Shown: positions 54,761 to 63,889, numbered from the stretch's first letter. The stretch is DNA of 64,000 nucleotides from Methylocaldum sp002005105 (GCF_051027545.1 NZ_CP194902.1:4960001-5024000); one strand, 5' to 3'. A program made the numbers and translations. The notes: generated by a model from the sequence alone, not told the origin.

Positions 54761-55644
54761 TCGACCAACCGACCTTCCGGCTGTCCAGCCGTCGTCTCGA
54801 GCTTTACTGGCGATTGATGCGTCTGGACAAGCCCATCGGCATCTTCCTTCTGCTTTGGCCGGCCCTGTGGGCGCTATTGATTGCCGGAAACGGCAAACCC
54901 GACGTCCTGGTGAGCTTCGTCATCGTCACCGGCGTCGTGCTGATGCGGGCGGCGGGCTGCGTGATCAATGACTACGCCGACCGCGACTTCGACCCCCACG
55001 TCAAACGCACCAAATTACGTCCGATCGCCGCCGGACTGGTGACACCCAAGGAAGCGCTTTGGCTGTTCGTCGTGCTGTGCCTGGTATCGTTCGGCCTGGT
55101 TCTACTCACCAACCCGCTCACAATCGCGCTGTCGGTCCCCGGCGCTTTTCTCGCCGCGTCCTATCCGTTCATGAAGCGCTACACCTATCTTCCGCAAGCC
55201 TATCTGGGACTCGCCTTCGGCTGGGCGGTGCCCATGACTTTCGCGGCCCAGACGGGCGGCATTCCGTGGGTCGGCTGGGAACTTTACTTCGCCACCATCC
55301 TGTGGGCTTTGGTTTACGACACGATGTACGCCATGGTGGATCGGGAGGACGATCTCAAGATCGGCGTCAAATCCACCGCCATTCTGTTCGGCGACATGGA
55401 TCGGGTGCTGATCGGAATGCTTCAGGTCTTCGTGCTGCTGATTCTTTATTCGGTGGGAAGGCAATCCGGGCTTGGAATAGCCTATTTTCTCGGTCTCTTG
55501 GTCGCCGCCGGGCTGGCCGCCTACCAACAGTATCTGATCCGGGAGCGCGATCCCGCCGGCTGCTTCAAAGCATTTCTGAACAATCATTGGTTCGGCGCGG
55601 CGGTATTTTTCGGGTTGGTAGTCGACTACGTCTCCCGCCTTTAG
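54757..55644 (+). CDS. ubiA: 4-hydroxybenzoate octaprenyltransferase UbiA
   Basis: The 295-residue polytopic membrane prenyltransferase has the two aspartate motifs that bind prenyl diphosphate and magnesium, NDYADRDFD near residue 71 and DREDDLKIG near 195, and about eight to nine membrane helices. It attaches the polyprenyl tail to 4-hydroxybenzoate supplied by UbiC. It overlaps ubiC by four bases. Confidence 0.96.
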   Translation: MIDQPTFRLSSRRLELYWRLMRLDKPIGIFLLLWPALWALLIAGNGKPDVLVSFVIVTGVVLMRAAGCVINDYADRDFDPHVKRTKLRPIAAGLVTPKEALWLFVVLCLVSFGLVLLTNPLTIALSVPGAFLAASYPFMKRYTYLPQAYLGLAFGWAVPMTFAAQTGGIPWVGWELYFATILWALVYDTMYAMVDREDDLKIGVKSTAILFGDMDRVLIGMLQVFVLLILYSVGRQSGLGIAYFLGLLVAAGLAAYQQYLIRERDPAGCFKAFLNNHWFGAAVFFGLVVDYVSRL

Positions 55645-55678
55645 AGCATTTTCCGATTCGGTGTCAGAGAGCCCGATA

Positions 55679-55785
55679 GGTAGGTCGGCAATCCCTTCCC
55701 AATCGCAAACGGTCGCTTTAGTCGCGACCCTTCCGACAAAATCCTTTGCCGAGCCGATAAGTCGGCAAGGGATTGCCGACCTACG
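55679..55785. repeat. GTAGGTCGG repeat pair invaded by a 34-nt hairpin unit
   Basis: A plus copy of GTAGGTCGGCAATCCC at the left and its inverted copy GGGATTGCCGACCTAC at the right enclose a 34-nt unit (about 55696-55730) with stem GGTCGC/GCGACC and the inverted tail CCAATCGCAAAC. A further degraded copy (AAATCCTTTGCCGA) lies between. The rest of 55645-55876 has no gene. Confidence 0.8.
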
Positions 55786-55876
55786 TTCTTCCCGCCCGAC
55801 ACGAAGCCGTACACCGGGATGAAAAACGCTCTAGGATGCCTCCGGAGCACCAGCAAGCTCGCATCGAGCCCTCGTT

Positions 55877-56962
55877 TCACCCGGACTGTTCAACCGCCAA
55901 TGCCTTACGAGCGAGATGATAAACGAGCAGAGGCAAAGGCATGCGCAGCCAATGGCCCCGAACATAAAGCATCCACCGGGCAATCCCCGTGAAACGGTCG
56001 GCGACTGTGGAATGCTTCGGCCGAAGCGCCCGTAAGAACAGCGCATCCATCAGGCTGAGCAATGGCCGCGCCGGCGATCCCACCGCAGCCTTGGCCTGAA
56101 TCCGCGGAGGAATTCGCGTCCCCAGTATCTTCTCCGTATAACGAAAAGCGTAAAACAAAGGCCTGGCAAGACCGACCTCCACGGCTCGTTCCATCAGACG
56201 CTCCCAAAAGCTGTCGTCAGCGGCTGCGAAGTGCGTAAGCAGGGTATCGATATCGGCGAGGTCTCTAAATCCCGAATCCAGTTCGCCTTCCAAAAAAAGA
56301 TGAGTAGCACTGTGCAGCACCATATCTTCGGGCGCAAGCACAAACAGCCTGTCATGTCCCGGCAACGGCGCTGCCGCAGCGAGCATTTTTTTCGAATCGG
56401 CCCGAATCCTGGAAGTAATCGGTGTAATAGCATGATGTACATCGATAACCGTACCACGCTTAATGTGCTGCATCGGTGGGATTTCGTGCATCCATTGGCG
56501 ATAGTAGCGCTGGTCATAAGCATCATGATGCGTGCTTATCCAGCCATGCAGCATCAGCGCCGCTTCGACATCGGCCAATCGCTCGCGCGGCACCAGTATG
56601 TCGATGTCAGCAAACACACGCCCCCGTGCTGCCGGTAGGCCGGCCATTGCGTAGGCCGCCCCCTTGAGCAGGACGATTGGAGCCTGAGTTCTAGCCAGGG
56701 CCTTTCGGATTTGCTCGACCTCGATTTCCACGGCCTGGTTTTGCCGGCGTGCAACCAGGTGCGCAGAGATCAGATGTCTGCGGGGAGCCTCCGGGATTAG
56801 ATCGAGCAAGCCATGGTCTTCGAGTCGGGCCGCTAACTTGGCGAGTACCTTTGCCGCCCTGCACTGGCGGATAACGATGTCCCAGTCGCCGAGAGAACAA
56901 TCGATTAGAGTCTCGGTGCATGTCAGCGCCTTGGCGGCGGCGACATTCATCGGGCCTGACAT
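55877..56962 (-). CDS. Nucleotidyltransferase-like protein of the HprK/PqqD cassette
   Basis: The 361-residue protein matches the uncharacterised nucleotidyltransferase-fold family seen beside HprK-related kinases: LLKGAAYAMAGLP and then RVFADIDILVPRERLADVEAAL give the Gx-strand and the two aspartates of the fold, near residues 97-128. The remainder is helical. It may transfer a nucleotide to a protein or small molecule, but the family's activity is not known to me. Its first 16 bases overlap the kinase gene, and it is the last gene of a minus-strand cassette. An in-frame ATG at 56950 is an alternative start. Confidence 0.8.
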   Translation of the reverse strand: MSGPMNVAAAKALTCTETLIDCSLGDWDIVIRQCRAAKVLAKLAARLEDHGLLDLIPEAPRRHLISAHLVARRQNQAVEIEVEQIRKALARTQAPIVLLKGAAYAMAGLPAARGRVFADIDILVPRERLADVEAALMLHGWISTHHDAYDQRYYRQWMHEIPPMQHIKRGTVIDVHHAITPITSRIRADSKKMLAAAAPLPGHDRLFVLAPEDMVLHSATHLFLEGELDSGFRDLADIDTLLTHFAAADDSFWERLMERAVEVGLARPLFYAFRYTEKILGTRIPPRIQAKAAVGSPARPLLSLMDALFLRALRPKHSTVADRFTGIARWMLYVRGHWLRMPLPLLVYHLARKALAVEQSG

Positions 56963-57873
56963 AGCGGAGGCGCCTTCAAATCAGCAAATATCGAGATGGC
57001 ATCATCCAGCTTACTATAGGTAAATTCATAACATTCAGCCTGATCGACTATGCCTATCAAAGCATCAAAGCCTATTGCACCCAGTAAGGTGTAATTAAAT
57101 GAGTTTTCGGCGAGACGCACGACTGTCCGAGCCTTGGAGTGAGGCCGCAACCGAACGGCAGCATCGCGCTCGTAACGAGGAAAGATGACCCACGCAGGAC
57201 AAGCCGTTTCGCGAGAACGGAGAATGCTGCCGACCGGCGCTTTCATGTGAGTTACTGTCCCTTTGCGGGTATCTTTTACTACCGGCCCAATCACTGCCGA
57301 AGGATTGAAATGGCGGATAATTTCGATCGAATCATTCTTGAGCCCGATCGGGCGGGGAATAGGCGTTATCCGAAGCGTTGCCGGATCGATAAGAGCCAAT
57401 TCATCGGAAAGCAGCCTCCATCCGCGACTGACCAAAGCGGCGCAGAGTGTACTCTTGCCCGAACCCGGGGGAGCCGCCAAAATTGCCGCACATCCCTCCC
57501 GCTCAACGACCGCTGCATGAATCATCAGAAACCGATGGCAATGGTTCGCTATACACCAATTAAGCCCCCATTCGAACATGGGATAAGCTTGCTCGTAAGG
57601 CAAAGGCTTAAATGGAACCGTGCCGTCGAATTCAAAGCTGACCTGAGGGCGGAACCAGCGATACGCCGATCGAGGTCGCCGCAACGATACGTGGAAATCT
57701 GCAAAAGCGCTTGAACCTGGTACCGGGTACTCGCTGTAGTAAAGCTGTAAGCCGGCTAAAACGCTAGGAATATCGGTATAGATTCGGACAACAAACGGAG
57801 CAAGTTCTAGAGTTACGCCCTTGTCCGAAAATTGCGCGGACAGGGTCTCGTCGAAGGAGTTAAAAGAGCTCAA
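56947..57873 (-). CDS. HprK-related kinase A
   Basis: The 308-residue protein contains a P-loop, AAPPGSGKSTLCAALV near residues 130-145, and LLSDELALID, both in the arrangement of HPr kinase/phosphorylase, but lacks the N-terminal HPr-kinase domain. It corresponds to the HprK-related kinase A group found with PqqD-like and nucleotidyltransferase-like partners. It probably phosphorylates a protein or peptide in the cytoplasm. It overlaps the PqqD-like gene by four bases and the nucleotidyltransferase gene by 16, indicating tight co-expression. No HPr or PTS gene is nearby. Confidence 0.85.
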   Translation of the reverse strand: MSSFNSFDETLSAQFSDKGVTLELAPFVVRIYTDIPSVLAGLQLYYSEYPVPGSSAFADFHVSLRRPRSAYRWFRPQVSFEFDGTVPFKPLPYEQAYPMFEWGLNWCIANHCHRFLMIHAAVVEREGCAAILAAPPGSGKSTLCAALVSRGWRLLSDELALIDPATLRITPIPRPIGLKNDSIEIIRHFNPSAVIGPVVKDTRKGTVTHMKAPVGSILRSRETACPAWVIFPRYERDAAVRLRPHSKARTVVRLAENSFNYTLLGAIGFDALIGIVDQAECYEFTYSKLDDAISIFADLKAPPLCQAR

Positions 57874-58160
57874 CTGGCAATTATTTCAATTAGGCCAAGA
57901 CGCTGAAATTCTTCTAATGTGATGTCAAGAACTCGAATCAACTCCTGTTCGTCGAGATCACCTTTTGCGTTTATTCCGGCAAGAATGGTTGAAGTCTTAA
58001 GCTCCTTCTCAGCCTGCAGCATTTCTAGAATCTGAGCACTCAATTTCGGCACTGCGTAAGTATTACAACTGGCTGCATCAAATACCACGCATTCGTCCTG
58101 CCAAAGCGGCGATATCTTCAGGCGGGCCGCCGAACAAAGAGTGACCACGCGTAAGGTCAT
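57870..58160 (-). CDS. PqqD-like peptide-binding protein
   Basis: The 96-residue product has the PqqD fold pattern: an N-terminal strand pair (LWQDECVVFDAASCNTYAVP), a helix (LSAQILEMLQAEKEL) and a C-terminal winged-helix portion (DITLEEFQRLGLIEI). PqqD domains bind the leader of a peptide substrate and hand it to a modifying enzyme. In this cassette the partner should be the adjacent kinase. ATG at 58160 gives the usual length; an in-frame ATG at 58253 would overlap the upstream gene and add a hydrophobic stretch. Confidence 0.8.
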   Translation of the reverse strand: MTLRVVTLCSAARLKISPLWQDECVVFDAASCNTYAVPKLSAQILEMLQAEKELKTSTILAGINAKGDLDEQELIRVLDITLEEFQRLGLIEIIAS

Positions 58161-58198
58161 GAAGATCAAAAGCAATTTATACCAAAGCCAGCTAATTT

Positions 58199-58954
58199 TT
58201 AGACAAACCCCATGGTGCTTTGTAGATAAAAAATGATTTCCGCTACTCCCCATTTAACACCATTCGTGGGCTGATACTCCGTTAAAGGACCTTTCGCAAA
58301 CATCTCTTTTGCTTGATCTACCGAAACTGGATACTTCGAATCGGCATTTGCGTTATAAATCGCCGCAATAATGAATTGGGCGAACTGGGCGGCTTGCGGA
58401 TCGGGCTGCTTTTCCGGAAACGCCAAAAGTTCCCATACAGACGCAAGCCGAGTTTGATCTACAGTCCCGGCACCGTTTGTTGGTAAAACTGGTATAAAAG
58501 TAGTAGTGGCGCCAACATACACATCCACGGTTGTACCAAAACTGGATATCTTTGAAGCGGGAGGATTCGAGTCCGATGAAAAAAATGTGTCAAACGAAGG
58601 GACACCGCCCCCGGTACAGCCGATCGGATTTCCACTGCCGTCTTGTATCTGCAGTTGCGGTGCATCCAATCCACCTAGAGGCCATGAACCGAACGAAGCA
58701 CACATCACCAAATAGGAAGGCGGTTTTCCATTGCAGGAATAAACCGGCTCCTCTGTTTGGGGACTGGTGTTTCCAGATGCATGCCGGGATGGAGTGGCAC
58801 AAGCATTAGCCAACGGCGAATAACCAGAAAAGCTCATCAGGACAGGCGTGGTCAGACCAATTCTCGTCAAATTGCGCCGCGTTTGATCAATTTCCTTTTG
58901 CTGCGTTGATGACCGCAACTCAGACTGTTCTTCATGAAGCATATCTTTAGCCAT
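58199..58954 (-). CDS. Candidate substrate protein of the HprK/PqqD cassette
   Basis: I do not recognise a characterised family. The 251-residue protein starts with a charged region, then RRNLTRIGLTTPVLMSFSG, which resembles a twin-arginine export signal, followed by ANACATPSRHASGNTS. Beyond are cysteines (EEPVYSCNGKP, IGCTGGG, VMCASFG) and a C-terminal helical region. The serine/threonine-rich ATPSRHASGNTS stretch just after the putative signal would make an obvious phosphorylation target. It is first in the cassette, 38 bp before the PqqD-like gene. Base composition is clearly poorer in G+C than the flanking genes. Confidence 0.65.
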   Translation of the reverse strand: MAKDMLHEEQSELRSSTQQKEIDQTRRNLTRIGLTTPVLMSFSGYSPLANACATPSRHASGNTSPQTEEPVYSCNGKPPSYLVMCASFGSWPLGGLDAPQLQIQDGSGNPIGCTGGGVPSFDTFFSSDSNPPASKISSFGTTVDVYVGATTTFIPVLPTNGAGTVDQTRLASVWELLAFPEKQPDPQAAQFAQFIIAAIYNANADSKYPVSVDQAKEMFAKGPLTEYQPTNGVKWGVAEIIFYLQSTMGFV

Positions 58955-59304
58955 TGTTAGTGCAAATTTCCGATTGTTAAAAACTCTAATGCAACTTACG
59001 CGCCGATCACCCTAATAAATTGATTTCTTGGCAACTTTTGATCGCATGCGCAACAATTTTGGCACACTTGTAAAACTTTCTGACATTTGCCAAGATTTGG
59101 AGCGAAAGTCAATCAAACTTTACTTCCCGGTAATCTAGTTTAACAGCTGAGTATCCGCCACCCGGACATATTTGCAACTTTCGATCAGAAGCGTGTGTTC
59201 GCGATTTAGCCAGGCTTGGAGAACAACCGGTACCAAGATTTTATTCAACAGCGTCCTGCTACCCTATAACTCTCCCGACTTCGACACACAGAACGACCTT
59301 GCTT
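58955..59304. promoter_or_regulatory. AT-rich upstream region of the HprK/PqqD cassette
   Basis: The 350-bp gap between etf-QO and the cassette is markedly AT-rich, with several TTGNNN and TATAAT-like words on the minus strand that would fit a promoter for the cassette. No gene, palindrome with a T-run, or known regulatory motif stands out. The composition supports separate ancestry of the cassette. Confidence 0.4.
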
Positions 59305-60942
59305 TCACATGTTTACGTAGTTCGGTCCCCCGCCCCCTTCTGGAGGCACCCAGTTGATGTTCTGTGCCGGATCCTTGATGTCGCACACTTTGCAGTGAAC
59401 GCAGTTCTGCGCGTTGATCTGGAATCGGGCCGGCTGTCCCGGCGCCTCCACGATTTCATAAACCGCCGCCGGGCAATAACGCTGCGCCGGCTCGTCGTAC
59501 AGCGGCAGATTCCGCTCGATCGGGATGGCCGGATCGGTCAGAACGAGATGGCAGGGCTGGTCTTCCTCGTGATTGGTGTTGGATAGATAGACCGAGGATA
59601 GTCTATCGAAGCTCAGCACGCCGTCGGGCTTCGAATAATCGATCTTACGACTGTCCGCGGCTCGATCCAACGAGGCGTGATCCGGAACGCGATTGTGCAG
59701 GGTAAACGGCAGCTTTCCCCGGAAAACATTCTGATCGATCCAAATGAACGCGCTTCCAACAAGCGTTCCGAATTTCGCCAACGCGGGACCGATGTTCCGG
59801 CCCCGGAACAGCTCCTGATCGACCCACGATTGGCGATAACGGCCGCCCATATCCGGAATTCCGCCCGTTTCCAGCGCCTCGAACACCGCCTCCGCCGCCA
59901 GCATGCCGGTCTTCATGGCGGTATGATTGCCCTTGATCTTCACCGGGTTGAGAAAACCGGCATCGCAACCCGCCATCACGCCGCCCGGAAAAGACAGCTT
60001 CGGCACCGACTGCCAGCCGCCCTTGTTCACCGCGCGGGCGCCGTAGCCGATCCGGGTTCCGCCTTCGAGGAACCGGCGCACCACCGGATGGTGCTTCCAG
60101 CGCTGCATTTCGCTGAAAGGATTCAAATAAGGATTACGGTAATTCAAGGCCACAATCAAACCGAGCGAAACCAATCCGTCCTCGCCGTGGTAAACGAAGC
60201 CGCCACCTTCGGTTTCGTTGTCCAAAGGCCAGCCTAAGGTGTGAACGACCCATCCGGGCCGATGACGCGACGGATCGATGCGCCAGATTTCCTTGATGCC
60301 GATGCCGTAATGCTGCGGATCGACGTCCCGCCGCAATTCGAAGCGCTCCATCAGCCGCTTGCCCAAATGCCCGCGGCAGCCTTCGGCAAAAATCGTGTAG
60401 GGCGCTCGCAGCTCCACGCCCGGCTGATAGTTCGGCTTCTTCGAACCGTCCCTGGCAATGCCCATGTCGCCCGTGACGACGCCGGCTACTGCGCCCGCGT
60501 CGTCATAAAGCACATCGGCCGCGGCGAACCCCGTGAATATCTCGGCGCCAAGGGCCTCGGCTTTTTCCGCCAGCCATCGGCACAAGCGGCCCAGGCTGAT
60601 CACGTAATTGCCCTCGTTACGCATCGGCTTCGGCATCAGAAAGCCGGGCGCTTTGAACGAGCGCTTTTCGCTAAGGAGGTAATGCAATTCATCGTGTTCG
60701 ACGGCCACGGTGACGGGCGCGCCCTGCCCTTTCCAGTCCGGGAAAAGTTCGTTCAGGGCGGTCGGCTCGAACACGGCGCCGGAAATGATGTGGGCGCCGA
60801 CCTCCGCACCCTTTTCGACGACGCAGACCCGGAGCGACTTTCCGGCTTCATTGGCCAGCTGCATCAATCGGCAGGCGGCGGACAGTCCCGCGGGGCCGGC
60901 CCCCACGATGACGACATCGAACTCCAGACTCTCCCGATTCAC
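59305..60942 (-). CDS. Electron transfer flavoprotein-ubiquinone oxidoreductase
   Basis: The 545-residue protein has the FAD motif VVIVGAGPAGLSAACRL at its start, GAHIISGAVFEP, the GCDAGFLNPVKIKG segment and a C-terminal [4Fe-4S] ferredoxin-like site with cysteines in RYCPAAVYE and NCVHCKVCD. It passes electrons from reduced ETF to ubiquinone in the inner membrane. Its ATG overlaps the etfA stop by four bases, so it is the third gene of an etfB-etfA-etfQO operon. Substrate dehydrogenases that would reduce the ETF are not in the window. Confidence 0.96.
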   Translation of the reverse strand: MNRESLEFDVVIVGAGPAGLSAACRLMQLANEAGKSLRVCVVEKGAEVGAHIISGAVFEPTALNELFPDWKGQGAPVTVAVEHDELHYLLSEKRSFKAPGFLMPKPMRNEGNYVISLGRLCRWLAEKAEALGAEIFTGFAAADVLYDDAGAVAGVVTGDMGIARDGSKKPNYQPGVELRAPYTIFAEGCRGHLGKRLMERFELRRDVDPQHYGIGIKEIWRIDPSRHRPGWVVHTLGWPLDNETEGGGFVYHGEDGLVSLGLIVALNYRNPYLNPFSEMQRWKHHPVVRRFLEGGTRIGYGARAVNKGGWQSVPKLSFPGGVMAGCDAGFLNPVKIKGNHTAMKTGMLAAEAVFEALETGGIPDMGGRYRQSWVDQELFRGRNIGPALAKFGTLVGSAFIWIDQNVFRGKLPFTLHNRVPDHASLDRAADSRKIDYSKPDGVLSFDRLSSVYLSNTNHEEDQPCHLVLTDPAIPIERNLPLYDEPAQRYCPAAVYEIVEAPGQPARFQINAQNCVHCKVCDIKDPAQNINWVPPEGGGGPNYVNM

Positions 60943-61892
60943 GATTTATCCTTGGGCAGAGCATCGACCAATGCCGGCAGCACCTCGAACAAGTCGCCCA
61001 CCAGGCCGATATCCGCCACTTCGAAGATTGGCGCATCGGGGTCCTTATTGACGGCGACGATGGTCCCCGCATCCTTGATTCCCGCCAGATGCTGTATCGC
61101 GCCCGAAATACCGAAGGCGAGATAAAGCTCCGGCGCGATGATCTTGCCGGTCTGCCCCACCTGCAAGTCGTTCGGAACGAATCCGGCATCCACCGCCGCG
61201 CGGGAAGCGCCGACCGCCGCGCCCAGCCGATCCGCCAGGGCGTAGATCAAGTCGAAGTTTTCCTTGCTTGCCAGGCCGCGCCCGCCGGACACCACCACGC
61301 GGGCCGACTGGAGATCGGGACGCCCGCCGCCGGACGAACCTTCGACCCGGAGAAAACGCGTGTGGGTCGGGCAGTCGAAATCGAGGCTGATTTTTTCCAC
61401 AGGCGCCGATCCTGTCTCGGCAACCGCCTTGAACGAAGCCGTACGCACGGTCGCGACGACGATGCCCGGCGGCGTCTCGATCGTTTCCAGTGCATTGCCG
61501 GCGTAGATCGGGCGCTCGAATACGTTCCGATCGATCACCCGCATGATATCGCTGACCTGCGGTACGCCGAGCAGCGCCGCCACGCGCGGCAAAAGATCCT
61601 TGCCGAAGGTGGTCGCCGGTGCCAGCACATGGGTGTAGCCCTTGGCCAGAGCGGAAATCTGTGGCGCCAGAACCGCCGCCACGGGGTTCCGGTTGGCGGC
61701 ATGTTCGACCAGCAACACCCGGGTCACGCCATTCAGCCGAGCCGCGGCTTGCGCGGGCTTGTTCTCCGCCTCGGCGAATACGGCCACATCGATCGTCTCC
61801 GGACCGAGATCGAGCGCGCAGGCGACGGTTCTCGCCGTCGAAGGATTCAAGGTTTCGCCGTCGTGCTCGGCGAGAACCAATACCTTGCTCAT
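60939..61892 (-). CDS. etfA: Electron transfer flavoprotein alpha subunit
   Basis: The 317-residue subunit carries the C-terminal FAD-binding block: VVSGGRGLASKENFDLIYALADRLG begins the domain, followed by GQTGKIIAPELYLAFGISGAIQHLAGI. With EtfB it makes the soluble heterodimer that collects electrons from acyl-CoA, sarcosine or similar dehydrogenases. It overlaps both neighbours by four bases. Confidence 0.97.
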   Translation of the reverse strand: MSKVLVLAEHDGETLNPSTARTVACALDLGPETIDVAVFAEAENKPAQAAARLNGVTRVLLVEHAANRNPVAAVLAPQISALAKGYTHVLAPATTFGKDLLPRVAALLGVPQVSDIMRVIDRNVFERPIYAGNALETIETPPGIVVATVRTASFKAVAETGSAPVEKISLDFDCPTHTRFLRVEGSSGGGRPDLQSARVVVSGGRGLASKENFDLIYALADRLGAAVGASRAAVDAGFVPNDLQVGQTGKIIAPELYLAFGISGAIQHLAGIKDAGTIVAVNKDPDAPIFEVADIGLVGDLFEVLPALVDALPKDKS

Positions 61893-62638
61893 GACAACAG
61901 CCCTCGCTCATGCAGCGCCGCCACCAGCTCGTCGACCGAAGCCACTTTCCGTCCGGCCTGGCGCTTCGGCGGAGGCGCGACTTTGAGCAGCCTGGCTTCC
62001 GGTACGAACTCGACGCCCAGGTCCTCCGGCGTAACCGTTTCGATCGGCAAGCGGCGCGCCTTCATGATGTCCGGCAACTTGGGATAACGGGGAATATTGA
62101 GGCGAAGATCGGCGGAAATCACCGCCGGCAGATCGACCGACAGAAATTCGAGCCCGGCATCCACCTCGCGGGCGACGGTGGCGGACTTGTCATTCAACTC
62201 GATTTTGGAAGCAAAGGTCGCCTGAGGCCAGCCGAGCAGAGCCGCCAGCATCTGCGGAGTTTGATTGCAGTCGTCGTCGATGGCCTGCTTGCCCATGAGG
62301 ATCAAATCGGGATTTTCGCGCCGGGCGAGCCCGGCCAGGGCGCCTGCGGCATTGATGGGTTGAGGAGCTGCATCCAGAGGTATATGAATCGCTCGGTCCG
62401 CACCGAGTGCCAAGGCGCTACGCAGCTGCTCCTGGAGCGCCTGCGGCCCGATCGAAACGGCCACGATTTGCGTCGCCTTGCCGGCCTCCTTAAGGCGAAT
62501 CGCCTCTTCCAGGGCGATCTCGTCGAAGGGATTCATGCTCATCTTCACCCCGTCCAGCATGACGCCCGAGCCGTCCGGCTTCACCTGGATGCGCACGTTG
62601 TAATCCACCACGCGCTTTACACTCACCAATACCTTCAT
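61889..62638 (-). CDS. etfB: Electron transfer flavoprotein beta subunit
   Basis: The 249-residue protein begins MKVLVSVKRVVDYNVRIQV and contains the family segments MSMNPFDEIALEEAIRLKE and DLILMGKQAIDDDCNQTP that bind AMP and contact EtfA. The ATG at 62638 is preceded by GAGGTGG; a longer frame to 62776 has no family support. First gene of the etf operon, divergent from rnd. Confidence 0.97.
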   Translation of the reverse strand: MKVLVSVKRVVDYNVRIQVKPDGSGVMLDGVKMSMNPFDEIALEEAIRLKEAGKATQIVAVSIGPQALQEQLRSALALGADRAIHIPLDAAPQPINAAGALAGLARRENPDLILMGKQAIDDDCNQTPQMLAALLGWPQATFASKIELNDKSATVAREVDAGLEFLSVDLPAVISADLRLNIPRYPKLPDIMKARRLPIETVTPEDLGVEFVPEARLLKVAPPPKRQAGRKVASVDELVAALHERGLLS

Positions 62639-62686
62639 GCGCCACCTCAGATCGTCGGCGGGAGCGTATTCTTCGTCCCTAGGCCA

Positions 62687-62692
62687 TATAAT
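62687..62692 (+). promoter_or_regulatory. Candidate -10 element for rnd
   Basis: A perfect TATAAT lies 7 nt before the first possible rnd ATG at 62699. No clear -35 is present at 16-18 bp. If used, transcription would start at or near that ATG, giving either a leaderless message or initiation at the ATG at 62726. Confidence 0.4.
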
Positions 62693-62698
62693 AACTTT

Positions 62699-63889
62699 AT
62701 GACTCGAAAAAGCACTCTCTTCGACATGACGCCTCTCTCCCAAATCAGCTATATCGATTCGCCCAGCCAACTCCAAGATTTCTGCCGCGCCGTCGAGAAC
62801 TCCCCATGGCTCGCCGTGGACACCGAGTTCCTGCGCGAGAAAACCTACTTTCCGAAATTCTGCCTGCTCCAGATCGCGACCGCCGACAAGATCGCCTGCA
62901 TCGATCCGCTCGCGCTCGAATCCTTGGACCCGGTAGCGGATTTACTGTTCGATCCGGCCATCACCAAGGTTTTTCATGCCGGGCGACAGGACCTGGAAAT
63001 CTTTTTTCATCTATGGGGAAAACTGCCGGCACCGATCTTCGATACCCAGATCGCGGCTCCCCTGATCGGCTTGCCCGAACAAATCAGCTATGCCGGACTG
63101 ATTTCGGAACTGCTCGGAATAACCTTGGGCAAAGGCCACGCGCGCACCGACTGGTCGCTCCGGCCCCTGGCCGATGCGCAATTGCGCTATGCGGCCGACG
63201 ACGTCGTTCATCTCGGAACCGCTTACCTGAAACTGTGCCAGCGCCTAGAAGCCTTGGGCCGCCTGGACTGGCCGGAAGGCGATTTCGCCGCCCTGCTCGA
63301 TCCGAAGCTTTACGAGAATGCGTCCGATCAAGCCTGGCAGCGTATTGGCGGACATTATCAGCTGAATACGTCCCAGCTCGCCGTGCTGCAGGCGCTCGCG
63401 GCCTGGCGCGAGGATAATGCGCGCCAGCAGGACATTCCACGCAGTTGGCTGGTCAAGGATGAAGTGTTGTTCGACCTCGCACGGCTTCAGCCGACGAATG
63501 CCGATAAGTTCAAACTGATCCGGGGACTGGAGGAACGGATGTTCAAGCGGTACGGCAGCCAATTGTGCCGGATCATCGACGAGGCGAAACATCGTCCGCC
63601 TCCGGCGGTTTCTCTCAGGCCGCGGCAGGCCAAAAAGACGCCTGAACAGGAAGCGCTGCTCGACGTATTGACCGCGGTGGTGCGTCTTCGGGCCGCCCAG
63701 CATACCCTGAATCCGGCGGTGCTCGCGGGACGCAAAGATTTGGAACAACTGATGGATGACCCGGAGCAATCGAAACTGCTTCAGGGCTGGCGCAAGGCGA
63801 TGGCCGGAGCGGAACTGGAGGCCCTCCTTCAGGGCGAACGGCAACTCAGAGTAATCAACGGTCGTTTACAGATGGAATCGCATGGATGA
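62699..63889 (+). CDS. rnd: Ribonuclease D
   Basis: The 396-residue protein has a DEDD-type 3'-5' exonuclease domain (LAVDTEFLREKTYFP near residue 38, KVFHAGRQDLEIFF, YAADDVVHLG) and two HRDC domains, as in E. coli RNase D (375). It trims the 3' ends of tRNA precursors and other stable RNAs. The ATG at 62699 is close to a TATAAT, so the ATG at 62726 (MTPLSQISY) is a serious alternative start. It overlaps the next gene by seven bases. Confidence 0.93.
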   Translation: MTRKSTLFDMTPLSQISYIDSPSQLQDFCRAVENSPWLAVDTEFLREKTYFPKFCLLQIATADKIACIDPLALESLDPVADLLFDPAITKVFHAGRQDLEIFFHLWGKLPAPIFDTQIAAPLIGLPEQISYAGLISELLGITLGKGHARTDWSLRPLADAQLRYAADDVVHLGTAYLKLCQRLEALGRLDWPEGDFAALLDPKLYENASDQAWQRIGGHYQLNTSQLAVLQALAAWREDNARQQDIPRSWLVKDEVLFDLARLQPTNADKFKLIRGLEERMFKRYGSQLCRIIDEAKHRPPPAVSLRPRQAKKTPEQEALLDVLTAVVRLRAAQHTLNPAVLAGRKDLEQLMDDPEQSKLLQGWRKAMAGAELEALLQGERQLRVINGRLQMESHG

